The notes under the pieces were generated by a model. The model was not told the origin of the DNA, did no database searches, and worked only from the letters and a program-made list of their open reading frames with translations. This document shows, one piece after another, positions 37,931 to 48,491 of a DNA stretch of 64,000 nucleotides. The stretch comes from Rubrivivax sp. (GTDB lineage Bacteria; Pseudomonadota; Gammaproteobacteria; Burkholderiales; Burkholderiaceae_C). Made by a program: the position numbers and the translations under genes. Position 1 is the first letter of the stretch; each line of letters begins with the position of its first letter. Where the stretch lies: assembly GCA_020248915.1 (NCBI GenBank), contig JADCGP010000023.1, forward strand, positions 20,970-84,969, written 5' to 3'.

Positions 37931-39480
37931 ATGAGCAAGCACCGCACCACCACCCGTCCCGCCTGGCGCCGACCCGCGCTCACGGCGGCCGTCGCCGCCG
38001 CCGTGGCCAGCCTCGGCGCGGCACCGGCGCTGGCCCAGACCGCGCAGCGCCCGAACATCCTGGTCATCATGGCCGACGACGTCGGTTACGCCAACGTCGG
38101 CATCTACAGCCACGGCATGATGGTGCCCACGCCCAACATCGACCGCATCGGCCGCGAGGGCATCCTGTTCACCGACCACTACGGCCATCCGAGCTCCACC
38201 GCGGGCCGCGCCGGCTTCATCACCGGCCAGCTGCCCATCCGCACCGGCATGACCACCGTCGGCCTGCCCGGCTCGCCGGTGGGCATCGACCAGCGCGACC
38301 CGACGCTCGGCCGCATCCTCAAGGAGCTGGGCTACCGCACCGGGCAGTTCGGCAAGAACCACCTCGGCGACCGCAACGAGCACCTGCCCACCGTCAACGG
38401 CTTCGACGAGTTCTTCGGCAACCTCTATCACCTGAACGCCGAGGAGGAGCCCGAGCTGCGCATGTGGAGCAAGGACCCGGGCTTCAACAGCCGCTACCGG
38501 CCGCGGGGCGTGCTCGACAGCGTGGCCACGCAGGAGGACGACGCCACCGTCGACCCGCGCTTCGGCAAGGTGGGCAAGCAGAAGATCCGCGACACCGGTC
38601 CGCTGACCACCAAGCGCATGGAGACCGTGGACGAGGAGTTCGTCGACCGCACCAAGAAGTTCATCACCAGCGCCGCCCAGGCCAAGCAGCCGTTCCTGGC
38701 CTGGTTCAACCCGAGCCGGATGCACCTGTACACGCACCTGAAGCCCGCCTCGAGGAACCTGGCGAGCGACATCTCGAGCGAGTTCGACATCTACGGCAGC
38801 GGCCTGATGGAGCACGACGGCCATGTCGGCCAGCTGCTCAAGCTGCTCGACGACCTGAAGATCGCCGACAACACGATCGTCGTCTACACCACCGACAACG
38901 GCGCGATGGTCTCGTGGTGGCCCGATGCCGGCTCGACGCCGTTCCGCGGCGAGAAGGCCAGCACCTGGGAAGGCGGCGTGCGCGTGCCGATGCTGGTGCG
39001 CTGGCCGGCGAAGATCCCCAAGGGCAAGGTCTCCAACGGCATCCAGACCCACGAGGACATGTTCACCACGCTGGCGGCGGCAGCGGGCTACGGCGACGTG
39101 CGCGGCAAGCTTCAGGCGCGCGACAAGGTCTGCATCGACGGCGTCGACAACCTGGCCCACTGGACGGGCAATACGCCGTCGGCCCGCAACGTCGTCTACT
39201 ACTACGACGAGACCAAGTTCACCGCGGTGCGCGTCGGGCCCTGGAAGTCGCACTTCATGACGCGCGAGGGGTTCTTCGACTACCACAAGCCCAGCTCGCT
39301 GATCTTCAACCTGCGCATGGACCCGTTCGAGCGTCACGGCGGCCAGAAGAGCAACGACCTGGCCAACAAGATGGGGGTGGCCTTCGGCGGCCAGATCCAG
39401 GACGCGGTCAACGAGCTGATGGCGACCTTCAAGGAGTGCAAGCCGCGCCAGGAAGGGGGCTCGATCCGCATGGGTGGGCA

Positions 39481-39484
<4 letters not shown>
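37931..39484 (+). CDS. Exported Ser-type sulfatase
   Basis: A 517-residue alkaline-phosphatase-fold sulfatase that hydrolyses sulfate esters in the periplasm. A signal peptide covers residues 1-35 (RRPALTAAVAAAVASLGA, cleavage after ALA). Metal ligands appear in VIMADDVGYA and TTDNGAM. The formylglycine motif is Ser89-TAG-Arg93 instead of the common CxPxR, so the catalytic residue would derive from Ser, which the upstream anSME can convert. An AGGAG site lies upstream of the ATG. The last bases overlap the MoxR start (39481-39484), linking it to the MoxR/VWA genes. The natural substrate is unknown. Confidence 0.92.
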
Positions 39485-40547
<1,063 letters not shown>

Positions 40548-40551
<4 letters not shown>

Positions 40552-41510
40552 CCGGCGCGCCGGTCGCCGCGCCGGCCGCTGCCGGCGTCTACGTGGACTG
40601 GCAGCGGCTGCTCGGCTTCGAGTTCGCGGCGCGCCGCGTGCGCTGGCCGCCGCAGAACGCCTCGGCGCGCAGCCTGCTGGCGGGGCGCCACCGCTCGCGC
40701 GTGCGCGGGCGCGGGCTCGACTTCATCGAGCTGCGCCAGTACCTGCCGGGCGACGACACGCGCGCGATCGACTGGCGCGCCAGCGCGCGCACCGGCCGGA
40801 CGCAGGTGCGCGTCTATGCCGAGGAACGCGACCGCCCGACCTGGCTCGTCGTCGACCAGCGCATGTCGATGTTCTTCGCGCGCCGTCGCGCGCTGCACTC
40901 GGTGGTGGCAGCCGAGGCGGCGGCGGTCTGGGGCTGGCGCGCGCTGTCCGGCGGCGACCGCGTCGGCGGCATCGTGATCGCCGACGACGCGCTCGACGAG
41001 GTGGTGCCGCGGCGCGGGCGGCGCTCGATGCTGGCCCTGCTCGAGCGGGTGACGGCGCGCAACCGCGCGCTGCGCGCGGACTCGCCGCTGCCGGCGGCGC
41101 CCGCGCAACTCGACGCCGCGATGGCCCTGCTGGCGCGCCAGGCGCCGCGCGAGGCGGTGGTGGCCGTGTTCTCCGACTTCGACGGCCTGGCCGACACGAC
41201 CCGCGAGCGGCTGCTCGCGCTGGCACGGCACAACGACCTCGTGCTGCTGCCGGTGTGGGACGACCCGGCGACGACGACGCCGGGCGTGCGGCTGGTGGTC
41301 AGCGACGGCAGCCGCCAGCTGCCGATCGACCACGCCGACCGCGGCGTCACGGCCCGGCTGGCCGAGGTCGCGCGCGAGCGGATGGAACGCCTGCGCGGGC
41401 TGCGCGCCGAGCTCGGCTGCTCGGTGCTGCCGCTGTACACCGGCGAGCCGGCGCTCACGCAGCTGGCGCGCGGTCTGGACAGCCGGCCCGCGGCGGCACG
41501 CCGCGGCTGA
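40548..41510 (+). CDS. DUF58 protein
   Basis: A 320-residue protein with the DUF58 signature GRGLDFIELRQYLPGDDTR and IDWRASARTG, and a VWA-like domain (VVAVFSDFDGL). No membrane span is obvious. DUF58 proteins are regularly encoded next to MoxR and are thought to be its partners. The ATG overlaps the MoxR stop (40548-40551). Confidence 0.88.
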
Positions 41511-41526
41511 CGGCACCGCACCGAGC

Positions 41527-42096
41527 GTGAGCGCGCAGGCCGTGCCCGCACCCGGCTCGGCACCGCACGCCGGGCCCGACGACGCCGCCCGGGCGGCGCT
41601 CGAGCAGCTGCACCCGCTGCTGCAGCCGCCCCCGCCGCCATGGACCCCGCAGACGCCGGGCTGGGCGGTGCTGGCGCTGGCGCTGGCGCTGCTGCTGGCC
41701 TGGGCGGCGTGGCGCGGCTTGCGGCGCTGGCACGCCCGCCGCCATCGCCGCCTCGCGCGCGCCGAGCTGCGGCAGCTGCGCAGCGAGCTCGCCGCGCCGG
41801 CCGATGCGTCGCGGCGCGCGGCGGCCGCACGCCGGCTGCCCGAGCTGGTGCGGCGCCTGGCCCTCGCCCACGCCGCGCGCGACGAGGTCGCCTCGCTGCA
41901 GGGGGCGGCCTGGAGCGCCTGGCTCGACCGCAGCCTGCCCGAGGACGCGCAGCCCTTCACCCGCGGCCCCGGCCGCCGCCTGGCCGACTGGGCCTACCTG
42001 CCCGAGGCCGCGCTGCCCTGGGACGAGCTCGATCCGCTGCTCGACCTCGTCGAACGCTGGATCGGCCGCCACCGCGTGCCGCTGGCGCCGCAGTGA
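41527..42096 (+). CDS. DUF4381 membrane protein
   Basis: A 189-residue protein with a Pro-rich N-terminus. One membrane helix (AVLALALALLLAWAAW) lies near residue 50, followed by a basic helical cytoplasmic domain with ARRLPELVRRLALAHA, typical of DUF4381 proteins in MoxR/Bat operons. A GTG start at 41527 lies 16 bases after the DUF58 stop. Its stop overlaps a possible GTG start of the next gene (GTGA at 42093-42096). Confidence 0.82.
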   Translation: MSAQAVPAPGSAPHAGPDDAARAALEQLHPLLQPPPPPWTPQTPGWAVLALALALLLAWAAWRGLRRWHARRHRRLARAELRQLRSELAAPADASRRAAAARRLPELVRRLALAHAARDEVASLQGAAWSAWLDRSLPEDAQPFTRGPGRRLADWAYLPEAALPWDELDPLLDLVERWIGRHRVPLAPQ

Positions 42097-42104
42097 GTCC
42101 CGGC

Positions 42105-43148
42105 ATGGCCGACCTGCCGTCCTGGACCGAGCTCGCCGCGCTGCTAGCACAGGTGGAGTGGGCGCTGCCGGCAGCGGCGCTGGCCTGGCCGCTGGCGCTG
42201 GCGATGCTGCTGCTGCCACCGCACCGCAGCCGGCGCACGGCGCTGCGCGTGCCCTTCTTCGCGCTCGCGGTGCAGGGCAGCGGCGAGAAGCCGCGGCCGG
42301 GCGCGGTGGTGCTGCGCCACGGCGCGCCCGGCTGGCTGCTGCTCGGCCTGGCCTGGACGGCCGCCGTCGCGGCCGCGATGCAGCCCCAGTGGGTGGAGCC
42401 GCCCGTCACGCGCGTGCAGCCCACGCGCGACTGGCTGCTCGCGGTGGACCTGTCGCCGTCGATGCGGACCGCCGACTTCCGCGGCGCCGACGGCCGTCCG
42501 CTCGACCGGCTGGGCGTCGTGCGCGAGGTCACCGAGGAGTTCCTCGAGCGCCGCAGCGCCGACCGGATCGGCCTGCTCGTGTTCGGCCAGCAGCCCTTCG
42601 TGCAGGTGCCCTTCACGCTCGACCACGCCGCGGTGCGCGCGCTGCTGGCCGAGTCGCGCATCGGCATGGCCGGCACGCGGACGATGATCGGCGACGCCAT
42701 CGGGCTGGCGCTGCGCGTGTTCGAGGAGTCCGAGGCGCCGCATCGCACCCTCGTGCTGCTCACCGACGGCCGCGACACAGGCAGCCGCGTGCCGCCGGCC
42801 AAGGCCGCCGAGATCGCCGCCCAGCGCGGCGTGCGGATGCACACGGTGGCCATCGGCACCGCGGCGGCGCGCCCCGGCGAGGAGGCCGACTTCGCCGGCC
42901 TGCAGGCCTGGGCCGCGGCCACGGGGGGCCGCGCCTTCCGGGCCACCGACCGCGCCGGGCTGCAGGCGATCTACGGCGAGCTCGACGCGATCGAGAAGCG
43001 CGATCACGAGACGCAGTCGGCGCGGCCGCGGCGACCGCTGTTCCACTGGCCGCTCGGCGTCGCGCTCGGCCTGCTGGGCCTGCACGTCGCGCTGGCGCTG
43101 CTGGCGTCCGCGGTCTCCTCCCGGCGCGGCGAGGCAGGCGATGACTGA
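42105..43148 (+). CDS. BatA-like VWA-domain membrane protein
   Basis: A 347-residue protein with two N-terminal helices (residues ~20-40 and ~78-95), a von Willebrand A domain and a C-terminal helix. The MIDAS metal site is complete at its first element, DLSPSM (DxSxS), and LLTDGRD provides the later Asp. It resembles BatA proteins of MoxR operons, in which the VWA domain faces the periplasm. A GTG at 42093 is an alternative start. It overlaps the next VWA gene by 8 bases. Confidence 0.87.
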   Translation: MADLPSWTELAALLAQVEWALPAAALAWPLALAMLLLPPHRSRRTALRVPFFALAVQGSGEKPRPGAVVLRHGAPGWLLLGLAWTAAVAAAMQPQWVEPPVTRVQPTRDWLLAVDLSPSMRTADFRGADGRPLDRLGVVREVTEEFLERRSADRIGLLVFGQQPFVQVPFTLDHAAVRALLAESRIGMAGTRTMIGDAIGLALRVFEESEAPHRTLVLLTDGRDTGSRVPPAKAAEIAAQRGVRMHTVAIGTAAARPGEEADFAGLQAWAAATGGRAFRATDRAGLQAIYGELDAIEKRDHETQSARPRRPLFHWPLGVALGLLGLHVALALLASAVSSRRGEAGDD

Positions 43149-45141
43149 GGCCCTCGCCGCGATCTGGCCGCTGCACTGGCTGCGGCCGTGGGCGCTGTGG
43201 GGCCTGCCGCTGGCGCTGGCGCTGCTGCTGTGGGGCCGGCGCGCGCGCCGCGGCGCGGTGCCGCGCGGCGTCATCGACGAGGCGCTGCTGCCGCACCTGC
43301 TGGTGCATGGTGGCCGCGACGGCTGGCTGCGCCCGGCCGACACGCTGGCCGCCGCGGTCGCGTTCTTCAGCCTCGCGCTGGCCGGCCCGGCCTGGCAGCG
43401 CGAGCCGCCGCCGCTGGCGCTGGAGGCCGCGCCACTGGTCATCGCGCTCGACCTGTCCGACGCGATGGACGCGGCCGACCTGCCGCCGAGCCGGCTCGAC
43501 CGCGCGCGGGCCAAGCTGCAGCTGCTGCTCGCGCAGCGGGGCGACGCGCCCACCGGCCTCGTGGTCTACGCCGGCAGCGCGCACCTGGTGCTGCCGCCGA
43601 CCCAGGACCGCGCCGTGCTCGGCGGCTACCTCGACGCGCTCGCCACCACGCTGATGCCGACGCCCGGCAACGCGCCGGCCGAGGCCCTCGCGCTCGCGCT
43701 GGCCTGGGTCGAGCGCGCGCCAGTGCCGGGCACGCTGCTGTTCGTGACCGCCGACTGGCCTGCCGCCGAGCTTGCCCGTGCCGAGGCGCTGCTGAAGGAC
43801 TCGCGCCACCGCCTCGTCGTCTGGGCCGTCGGCACGCCCGAAGGTGGCCCGCTGCGCGACGCCGACGGCCGGCTGCGCACCGATGCCCAGGGCCGCTCGC
43901 GCAGCGCAAGGCTCGACGTGGCCGGCCTCGAGGCGCTGCGCTCGCGCACCGGCGCGGCGCTGGTCGCGGTGACGCAGGACGACGCCGACCTCGCGCGCGT
44001 GCAGGCGCTGATCGCGCGCCATCGAGCCGAGTCGCTCGAGCAGGACCCGACCCGGCGCTGGCTCGACCGCGGGCCGCTCTTCGTGTGGCCGGGGCTGCTG
44101 GCGCTGCTGCTGTCGTTCCGGCGCGGCTGGACGGTGCGCGGACAGGCGGCATCGCTGCTGCTCCTGGCCGCTGCGCTCGCGCCGCTGGCCGTGCCGTCAC
44201 CGGCCTGGGCCCTGGGCCGGGCGGCCAGCGCAGCGGCTGCCGCCAGCGCAGCGCCTCCCGACACGCACGCCGAAGGTCCCGGCACTCTGCGCCAGCGCTT
44301 CGTCGACTGGTGGCTGACGCCCGACCAGCAGGGGCGCTGGTGGCTCGAGCGCGGCCAGCCGGAGCGCGCAGCGCGGCACTTCGCCGATCCGTTCTGGCGG
44401 GGTCTGGCACACGCGCAGGCCGGCCAGTGGCAGGCCGCGGCCGATGCGTTCGCCCGCGTGGACTCTGCCGCCGCCTGGTTCAACCAGGCGCAGGCCCTGG
44501 CGCGGCTCGGGCGCTTCGTCGACGCAGTGGCCGCCTACGACCAGGCACTGCTGCGGGTGCCGGGCTGGCCCGAGGCCCTGGCCGACCGCGAGCGCGTGCG
44601 CGCGCTGATCCCGCCCGAGCCGCCCGGCAGCGACGACGCCGAACTGCAGCCCGGCGAAGGAGAAGGCAACGAGGCGGGCCAGCGCCGCGCGCGCAAGTCG
44701 GGGCCGCCGCGGCGCCTGACCGAAGCCGAGATCGCGGCGCTGTGGCTGCAGCGGCTGGACACCAGCCCGGCCGGCTTCCTGCAGCGCAAGTTCGCGCTGC
44801 AGGCGCGCGACCCGACGCCACCGGGCGCCTTGCCGGGCTCCTCGGCGCCTTCTTCGGCGCGCAGCCCGTCGGGCCTGTCCGGGCGCACGCCATCGTCGGC
44901 CTCGCCGGGCCTGCCATCCGCTGCACCATCCGCTGCACCATCCGCTGCACCGTCCGCTGCACCATCCGCTGCACCATCCGCTGCACCATCCGCTGCACCA
45001 TCCGCTGCACCGTCCGCTGCACCGTCCGCTGCGCCGCCGGCCGCACCCCGCGCCACGCTGCCCGCCGTCCCAACCACCGCCCCGCCCACCGCCCCGTCCA
45101 ACGGCCCGCGCCCTGCGGTCGCCGCGGGAGCCAGCCGATGA
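43141..45141 (+). CDS. BatB-like VWA and TPR protein
   Basis: A 666-residue protein: N-terminal membrane helices, a VWA domain (residues ~95-290), further helices near 320-355, and TPR-like repeats at ~400-470 (AAWFNQAQALARLGRFVDAVAAYDQAL in part). A long low-complexity tail contains a 12-bp tandem repeat encoding SAAP. The MIDAS element reads DLSDAM, lacking the second Ser of DxSxS, so metal binding may be weaker than in the BatA-like partner. It looks like a fusion of BatB and BatC functions. It overlaps both neighbours. Confidence 0.85.
   Translation: MTEALAAIWPLHWLRPWALWGLPLALALLLWGRRARRGAVPRGVIDEALLPHLLVHGGRDGWLRPADTLAAAVAFFSLALAGPAWQREPPPLALEAAPLVIALDLSDAMDAADLPPSRLDRARAKLQLLLAQRGDAPTGLVVYAGSAHLVLPPTQDRAVLGGYLDALATTLMPTPGNAPAEALALALAWVERAPVPGTLLFVTADWPAAELARAEALLKDSRHRLVVWAVGTPEGGPLRDADGRLRTDAQGRSRSARLDVAGLEALRSRTGAALVAVTQDDADLARVQALIARHRAESLEQDPTRRWLDRGPLFVWPGLLALLLSFRRGWTVRGQAASLLLLAAALAPLAVPSPAWALGRAASAAAAASAAPPDTHAEGPGTLRQRFVDWWLTPDQQGRWWLERGQPERAARHFADPFWRGLAHAQAGQWQAAADAFARVDSAAAWFNQAQALARLGRFVDAVAAYDQALLRVPGWPEALADRERVRALIPPEPPGSDDAELQPGEGEGNEAGQRRARKSGPPRRLTEAEIAALWLQRLDTSPAGFLQRKFALQARDPTPPGALPGSSAPSSARSPSGLSGRTPSSASPGLPSAAPSAAPSAAPSAAPSAAPSAAPSAAPSAAPSAAPSAAPPAAPRATLPAVPTTAPPTAPSNGPRPAVAAGASR
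44914..45033 (+). repeat. Ten tandem 12-bp units in the batB tail
   Basis: The unit CCATCCGCTGCA is present ten times, three of them with CCG for CCA and the last ending in G. It encodes repeated Ser-Ala-Ala-Pro in the C-terminal tail of the BatB-like protein. The unit is a multiple of three, so copy-number variation would keep the frame. Confidence 0.92.
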
Positions 45142-46550
45142 CGCGGCGGCGCATCGCGCACCCGGCCGCAGCGGGCGCAGCCGCGGCCCGGCGCCTCTTG
45201 CTGCGCGCGGGCTCCGGCCTCGCGCTGGCCGCGGCGCTGGCACCGCTGGCCGCGCAGACCGCCCCACCCGCCGGCCCGGCCGCCCGCGTCCGCCTCGCGC
45301 TCGAGCGCGCGGCGAGCCGGCTCGAGGTGGGCGACGCCATCGAGGTGCGCCTCGAGGTCTGGGTCAGCACCTGGTTCCAGGGGCCGGTGGACTTCCCGTC
45401 GACGCTGACCGCCGAGGGCGCGCTGGTGACGATGGTGGGCGGTTCGCCCGACTCGCGCTTCGAGGAGGCGGACGGCCTGCGCTGGACCGGCCTGATCCGC
45501 CGCTACCGCGTGCTGCCGGCACAACCGGGCGAGGTCGCGGTGACGATGCCCGGGCCGCTCGCGGTGATCGCGGGCGGCGGCGACGGCCGTGCGCTGCGCG
45601 TCGAACCCGCGGCGCCGCTGCGCCTGATCGTGCGGGTGCCGCCGGGTGCCGAGGACATCCAGCCCTTCGTCGCGGCGCGCCGGCTCGAGCTGCGCCAGCG
45701 CTGGTGGCCCGAGCCTTCGGCGGGCGCCGCGTCGCCGCAGACGGGCGACCTGATCCGGCGCGAGGTCGTGCTGGTCACCGACAGCAGCTCGCCGCTGCTG
45801 CCCGCACCCGACTTCGGACCACCGGACGGCGTCGCGCTGCGCATCCAGGCCGCCGAGCGCGAGGAGACGCCAGCACCCGGTGCCGGTGCCCCGACGCTGA
45901 CGCGCCGCCACGAGGCCGTCTACACGCTGCAGCGGGCGGGCGCCGTGGCGCTGCCGCCGATCGAGCTCGTCTGGTGGGACCTCGCCCGCCGGCAGCGGCG
46001 CGTGGCCACGCTGCCGGGAATCGAGCTGCAGGTGCAGCCGGCGGCGCGGCGGCCGGACCCGTTCGCGGTCGCGACCGATGCGGCCGCCGAGGCGGCGCGC
46101 GCGCAGGCCGAGGCCGCCGCGGCGCGCCGCGGCGCGGCTGCGTCGTGGGCGGCAGCCCTGGCCGCCGGGGCGCTGGCGGGCGGCGCGCTGTGGTGGCGCC
46201 GCCGGCGCGCCGCTGGTGCGGGCACAGCGCCGCCGTCCACGCAGCGCAGCGAGGCTCAGGCGTGCCGGCAGCTGGCGCGGGCCTGTCGCCGCGCCGATGC
46301 CGAGGCCGCCGACGCGGCGCTGCACGAGTTGCTGACCGCGCTCGACCCGCCGACCCGGCAGCGGTGGCTGCAGCAGCCCGATCTGGCCGCGGCGGTCGCC
46401 GAGCTGGGCCGGCACCGCTTCGGGCCGGCGGAGGCCGCGCCGCCGACGGCCTCATGGCGCGGCGACGCGCTGTGGAACGCGGTGCGGCAGCTGCGCGACG
46501 CCCGACGCCGCGCGCGTCCGCGCGCCGCGCTGCCGGCCCTGCACCCCTGA
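45138..46550 (+). CDS. BatD-like periplasmic/membrane protein
   Basis: A 470-residue protein with an N-terminal export signal (GSGLALAAALAPLAAQ) and a periplasmic beta-rich region of about 290 residues including VRLALERAASRLEVGDAIEV (in part). One membrane helix lies near residue 345 (WAAALAAGALAGGALWW), followed by a short cytoplasmic helical domain. This layout fits BatD proteins. The start overlaps the BatB-like stop (45138-45141). It is the last gene of the rightward run that begins with the porin-like gene. Confidence 0.82.
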   Translation: MTRRRIAHPAAAGAAAARRLLLRAGSGLALAAALAPLAAQTAPPAGPAARVRLALERAASRLEVGDAIEVRLEVWVSTWFQGPVDFPSTLTAEGALVTMVGGSPDSRFEEADGLRWTGLIRRYRVLPAQPGEVAVTMPGPLAVIAGGGDGRALRVEPAAPLRLIVRVPPGAEDIQPFVAARRLELRQRWWPEPSAGAASPQTGDLIRREVVLVTDSSSPLLPAPDFGPPDGVALRIQAAEREETPAPGAGAPTLTRRHEAVYTLQRAGAVALPPIELVWWDLARRQRRVATLPGIELQVQPAARRPDPFAVATDAAAEAARAQAEAAAARRGAAASWAAALAAGALAGGALWWRRRRAAGAGTAPPSTQRSEAQACRQLARACRRADAEAADAALHELLTALDPPTRQRWLQQPDLAAAVAELGRHRFGPAEAAPPTASWRGDALWNAVRQLRDARRRARPRAALPALHP

Positions 46551-46684
46551 GTTCCCCTCGTGCGGCCGGGGCCATCCATGTCCATACTGGTCCGACCGTG
46601 CGCTCGCGGGCCCGGGGCGCACGCGACCGGCAGGGCCGTCCCGCACCACGGCGCATCGAGCCAGACACCGGACCCGAGAAGCCG

Positions 46685-48469
46685 ATGACCACGCCGCACC
46701 GCGTCGATACCGAGCCGCCCGCGCAGCCGGCCGCGCGCGAGCCGCGCTGCGGCGCGCTGCGCCGACGGGCGCGCTTGCTGCTGGCCCTGTTGCCGTCCGC
46801 GCCGTCCTGGCTCGTCGCGGCCGCATCCCTGTGGTGTGCGGTCGCGGCAGCCGACACCATTGCGCCCGGCGCGCCCGGCGCGCCCGCTGCAACCTCTTCG
46901 ACCGCGCCCGCGGCGACGGCAACCCCGTTCGCATCCGCCCCCGTCGACCGCGCCGACGCCGAGCCGGCGACGCTGCGCCTGCTCAACCGCGACATCGTCA
47001 CGCTGCGCGCCGTGGTAGCCGGCACCCCGCCGCAGCGGCGCGTGGAGCAGGCCGTCGCGCGCATCCGCCAGGTGCCCGACGCGGGGATGGACCAGCCGCT
47101 GCGCGCACTGCCCTTCGAGTTCGACGGCATGAAGGGCACGCAGTTCATGATCGGGGAGGCCCGGCTGTTCGCGGTACACGAGGGCGACGTCGACCGCCTG
47201 CACGGGCAGACGCTCGACGCGCTGGCGCGGCAGACGCTCGAGCGCCTCGAGCAGTACCGCCGCGCCTGGCACGACGCCCGTGACGGGCCGCTGCTGCTGA
47301 CCGGCCTGGCCCAGGCCGTCGCGGCGACACTCGGCCTGGCCGCGCTGGTGTGGGGCGTGCGGGCGGGCACGAGCAGGATCGTGCGCTCGCTCGAGGAGGC
47401 GCGCGGCCGCCTGGCCGCGCGGCGCAGCGGCGTCGACTGGCGCGAACTGCTCGCGCGCCTCGTGGCCGGGTCGATCCAGATCGTGCAGTGGCTGGTGCTG
47501 CTGCTGCTCGGCTACCTGTGGCTGCGGCTGGTGCTCGCGGGCTTCGTCGCCACGCAGCCGCTGGCCGAGGAGATGGACGACTGGTTCCGCGGCCGGCTCG
47601 CCTGGGTCGCTCGGGGCGTGCTCGACGGCCTGCCGGGCATCGTCACCGTGATCATCGTGCTGGTGCTCACGCGCGCGCTGGCCGACGTGCTCGGCTACTT
47701 CTTCGACGCGGTGCAGCAGGGCCGCCTGACACTGCCGCTGCTGCACCGCGAGACGACCACCGCCACGCGCCGCATCGTCACCGTCGTCGTCTGGGGCCTG
47801 GGCATCGCGATCGCCTACCCCTACCTGCCGGGATCGAGCAGCGACGCCTTCAAGGGCCTGTCGGTGCTGGCCGGCGTGATGCTGACGCTCGGCTCGTCGG
47901 GGCTGGTCACGCAGGCCATGAGCGGGCTGGTGGTGATCTACTCGCGCGCGCTGCGCAAGGGCGACTTCGTCGAGGTCAACGGCGTGCAGGGCGTCGTCAC
48001 CGAGGTGGCCTCGCTGGCGGTCAAGATGATCAACGTGCGCAACGAGGAGATCACGATCCCGAATTCGGTGCTGGTGTCCTCGCCGATCCACAACTACTCC
48101 AAGCTCGCCGAGACCCACGGCACGCTGCTGACGGCCAAGGTGACGATCGGCTACGACGCGCCGTGGCGCCAGGTGCACGCGATGCTCGAGGAGGCGGCGC
48201 GCCGGACGCCGCGCGTGCGGCAGCAGCCGGCGCCCTACGTGTACCAGCGCGCGCTGTCGGACTTCTACGTCGAGTACGAGCTGTTCGTCGGCATCGAGAA
48301 GGCGACCGAGCGCGTGCCGGTCCAGTCGGCGCTGCACGCGTCGATCCAGGACGTGTTCAACGAGAACGGCGTGCAGATCATGTCGCCGCACTTCCTCGGC
48401 CAGCCGGCCGAAGCCGTGGTGGTGCCGCGCACCGACTGGTACAAGGCGCCGGCCCGACCGCCGGCCTGA
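46685..48469 (+). CDS. Large MscS-family mechanosensitive channel
   Basis: A 594-residue inner-membrane channel that would release solutes under hypo-osmotic shock. After a signal-like N-terminus and a ~180-residue periplasmic region come several helices and the MscS core. The pore helix is rich in Gly/Ala (GLSVLAGVMLTLGSSGLVTQAMSG in part), followed by GDFVEVNGVQGVVTEVASLAVKM (in part), NEEITIPNSVLVSSPIHNYS (in part), and a C-terminal alpha/beta domain. The ATG at 46685 is 134 bases after the batD-like gene, so it may have its own promoter. Confidence 0.88.
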   Translation: MTTPHRVDTEPPAQPAAREPRCGALRRRARLLLALLPSAPSWLVAAASLWCAVAAADTIAPGAPGAPAATSSTAPAATATPFASAPVDRADAEPATLRLLNRDIVTLRAVVAGTPPQRRVEQAVARIRQVPDAGMDQPLRALPFEFDGMKGTQFMIGEARLFAVHEGDVDRLHGQTLDALARQTLERLEQYRRAWHDARDGPLLLTGLAQAVAATLGLAALVWGVRAGTSRIVRSLEEARGRLAARRSGVDWRELLARLVAGSIQIVQWLVLLLLGYLWLRLVLAGFVATQPLAEEMDDWFRGRLAWVARGVLDGLPGIVTVIIVLVLTRALADVLGYFFDAVQQGRLTLPLLHRETTTATRRIVTVVVWGLGIAIAYPYLPGSSSDAFKGLSVLAGVMLTLGSSGLVTQAMSGLVVIYSRALRKGDFVEVNGVQGVVTEVASLAVKMINVRNEEITIPNSVLVSSPIHNYSKLAETHGTLLTAKVTIGYDAPWRQVHAMLEEAARRTPRVRQQPAPYVYQRALSDFYVEYELFVGIEKATERVPVQSALHASIQDVFNENGVQIMSPHFLGQPAEAVVVPRTDWYKAPARPPA

Positions 48470-48491
48470 GACTCACGACGAGGAGCACGGA

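Noticed and set aside
44914..45033. CRISPR-like short repeat array
   Set aside because: The units are contiguous 12-mers without spacers and are in frame inside a gene, so this is a coding tandem repeat.
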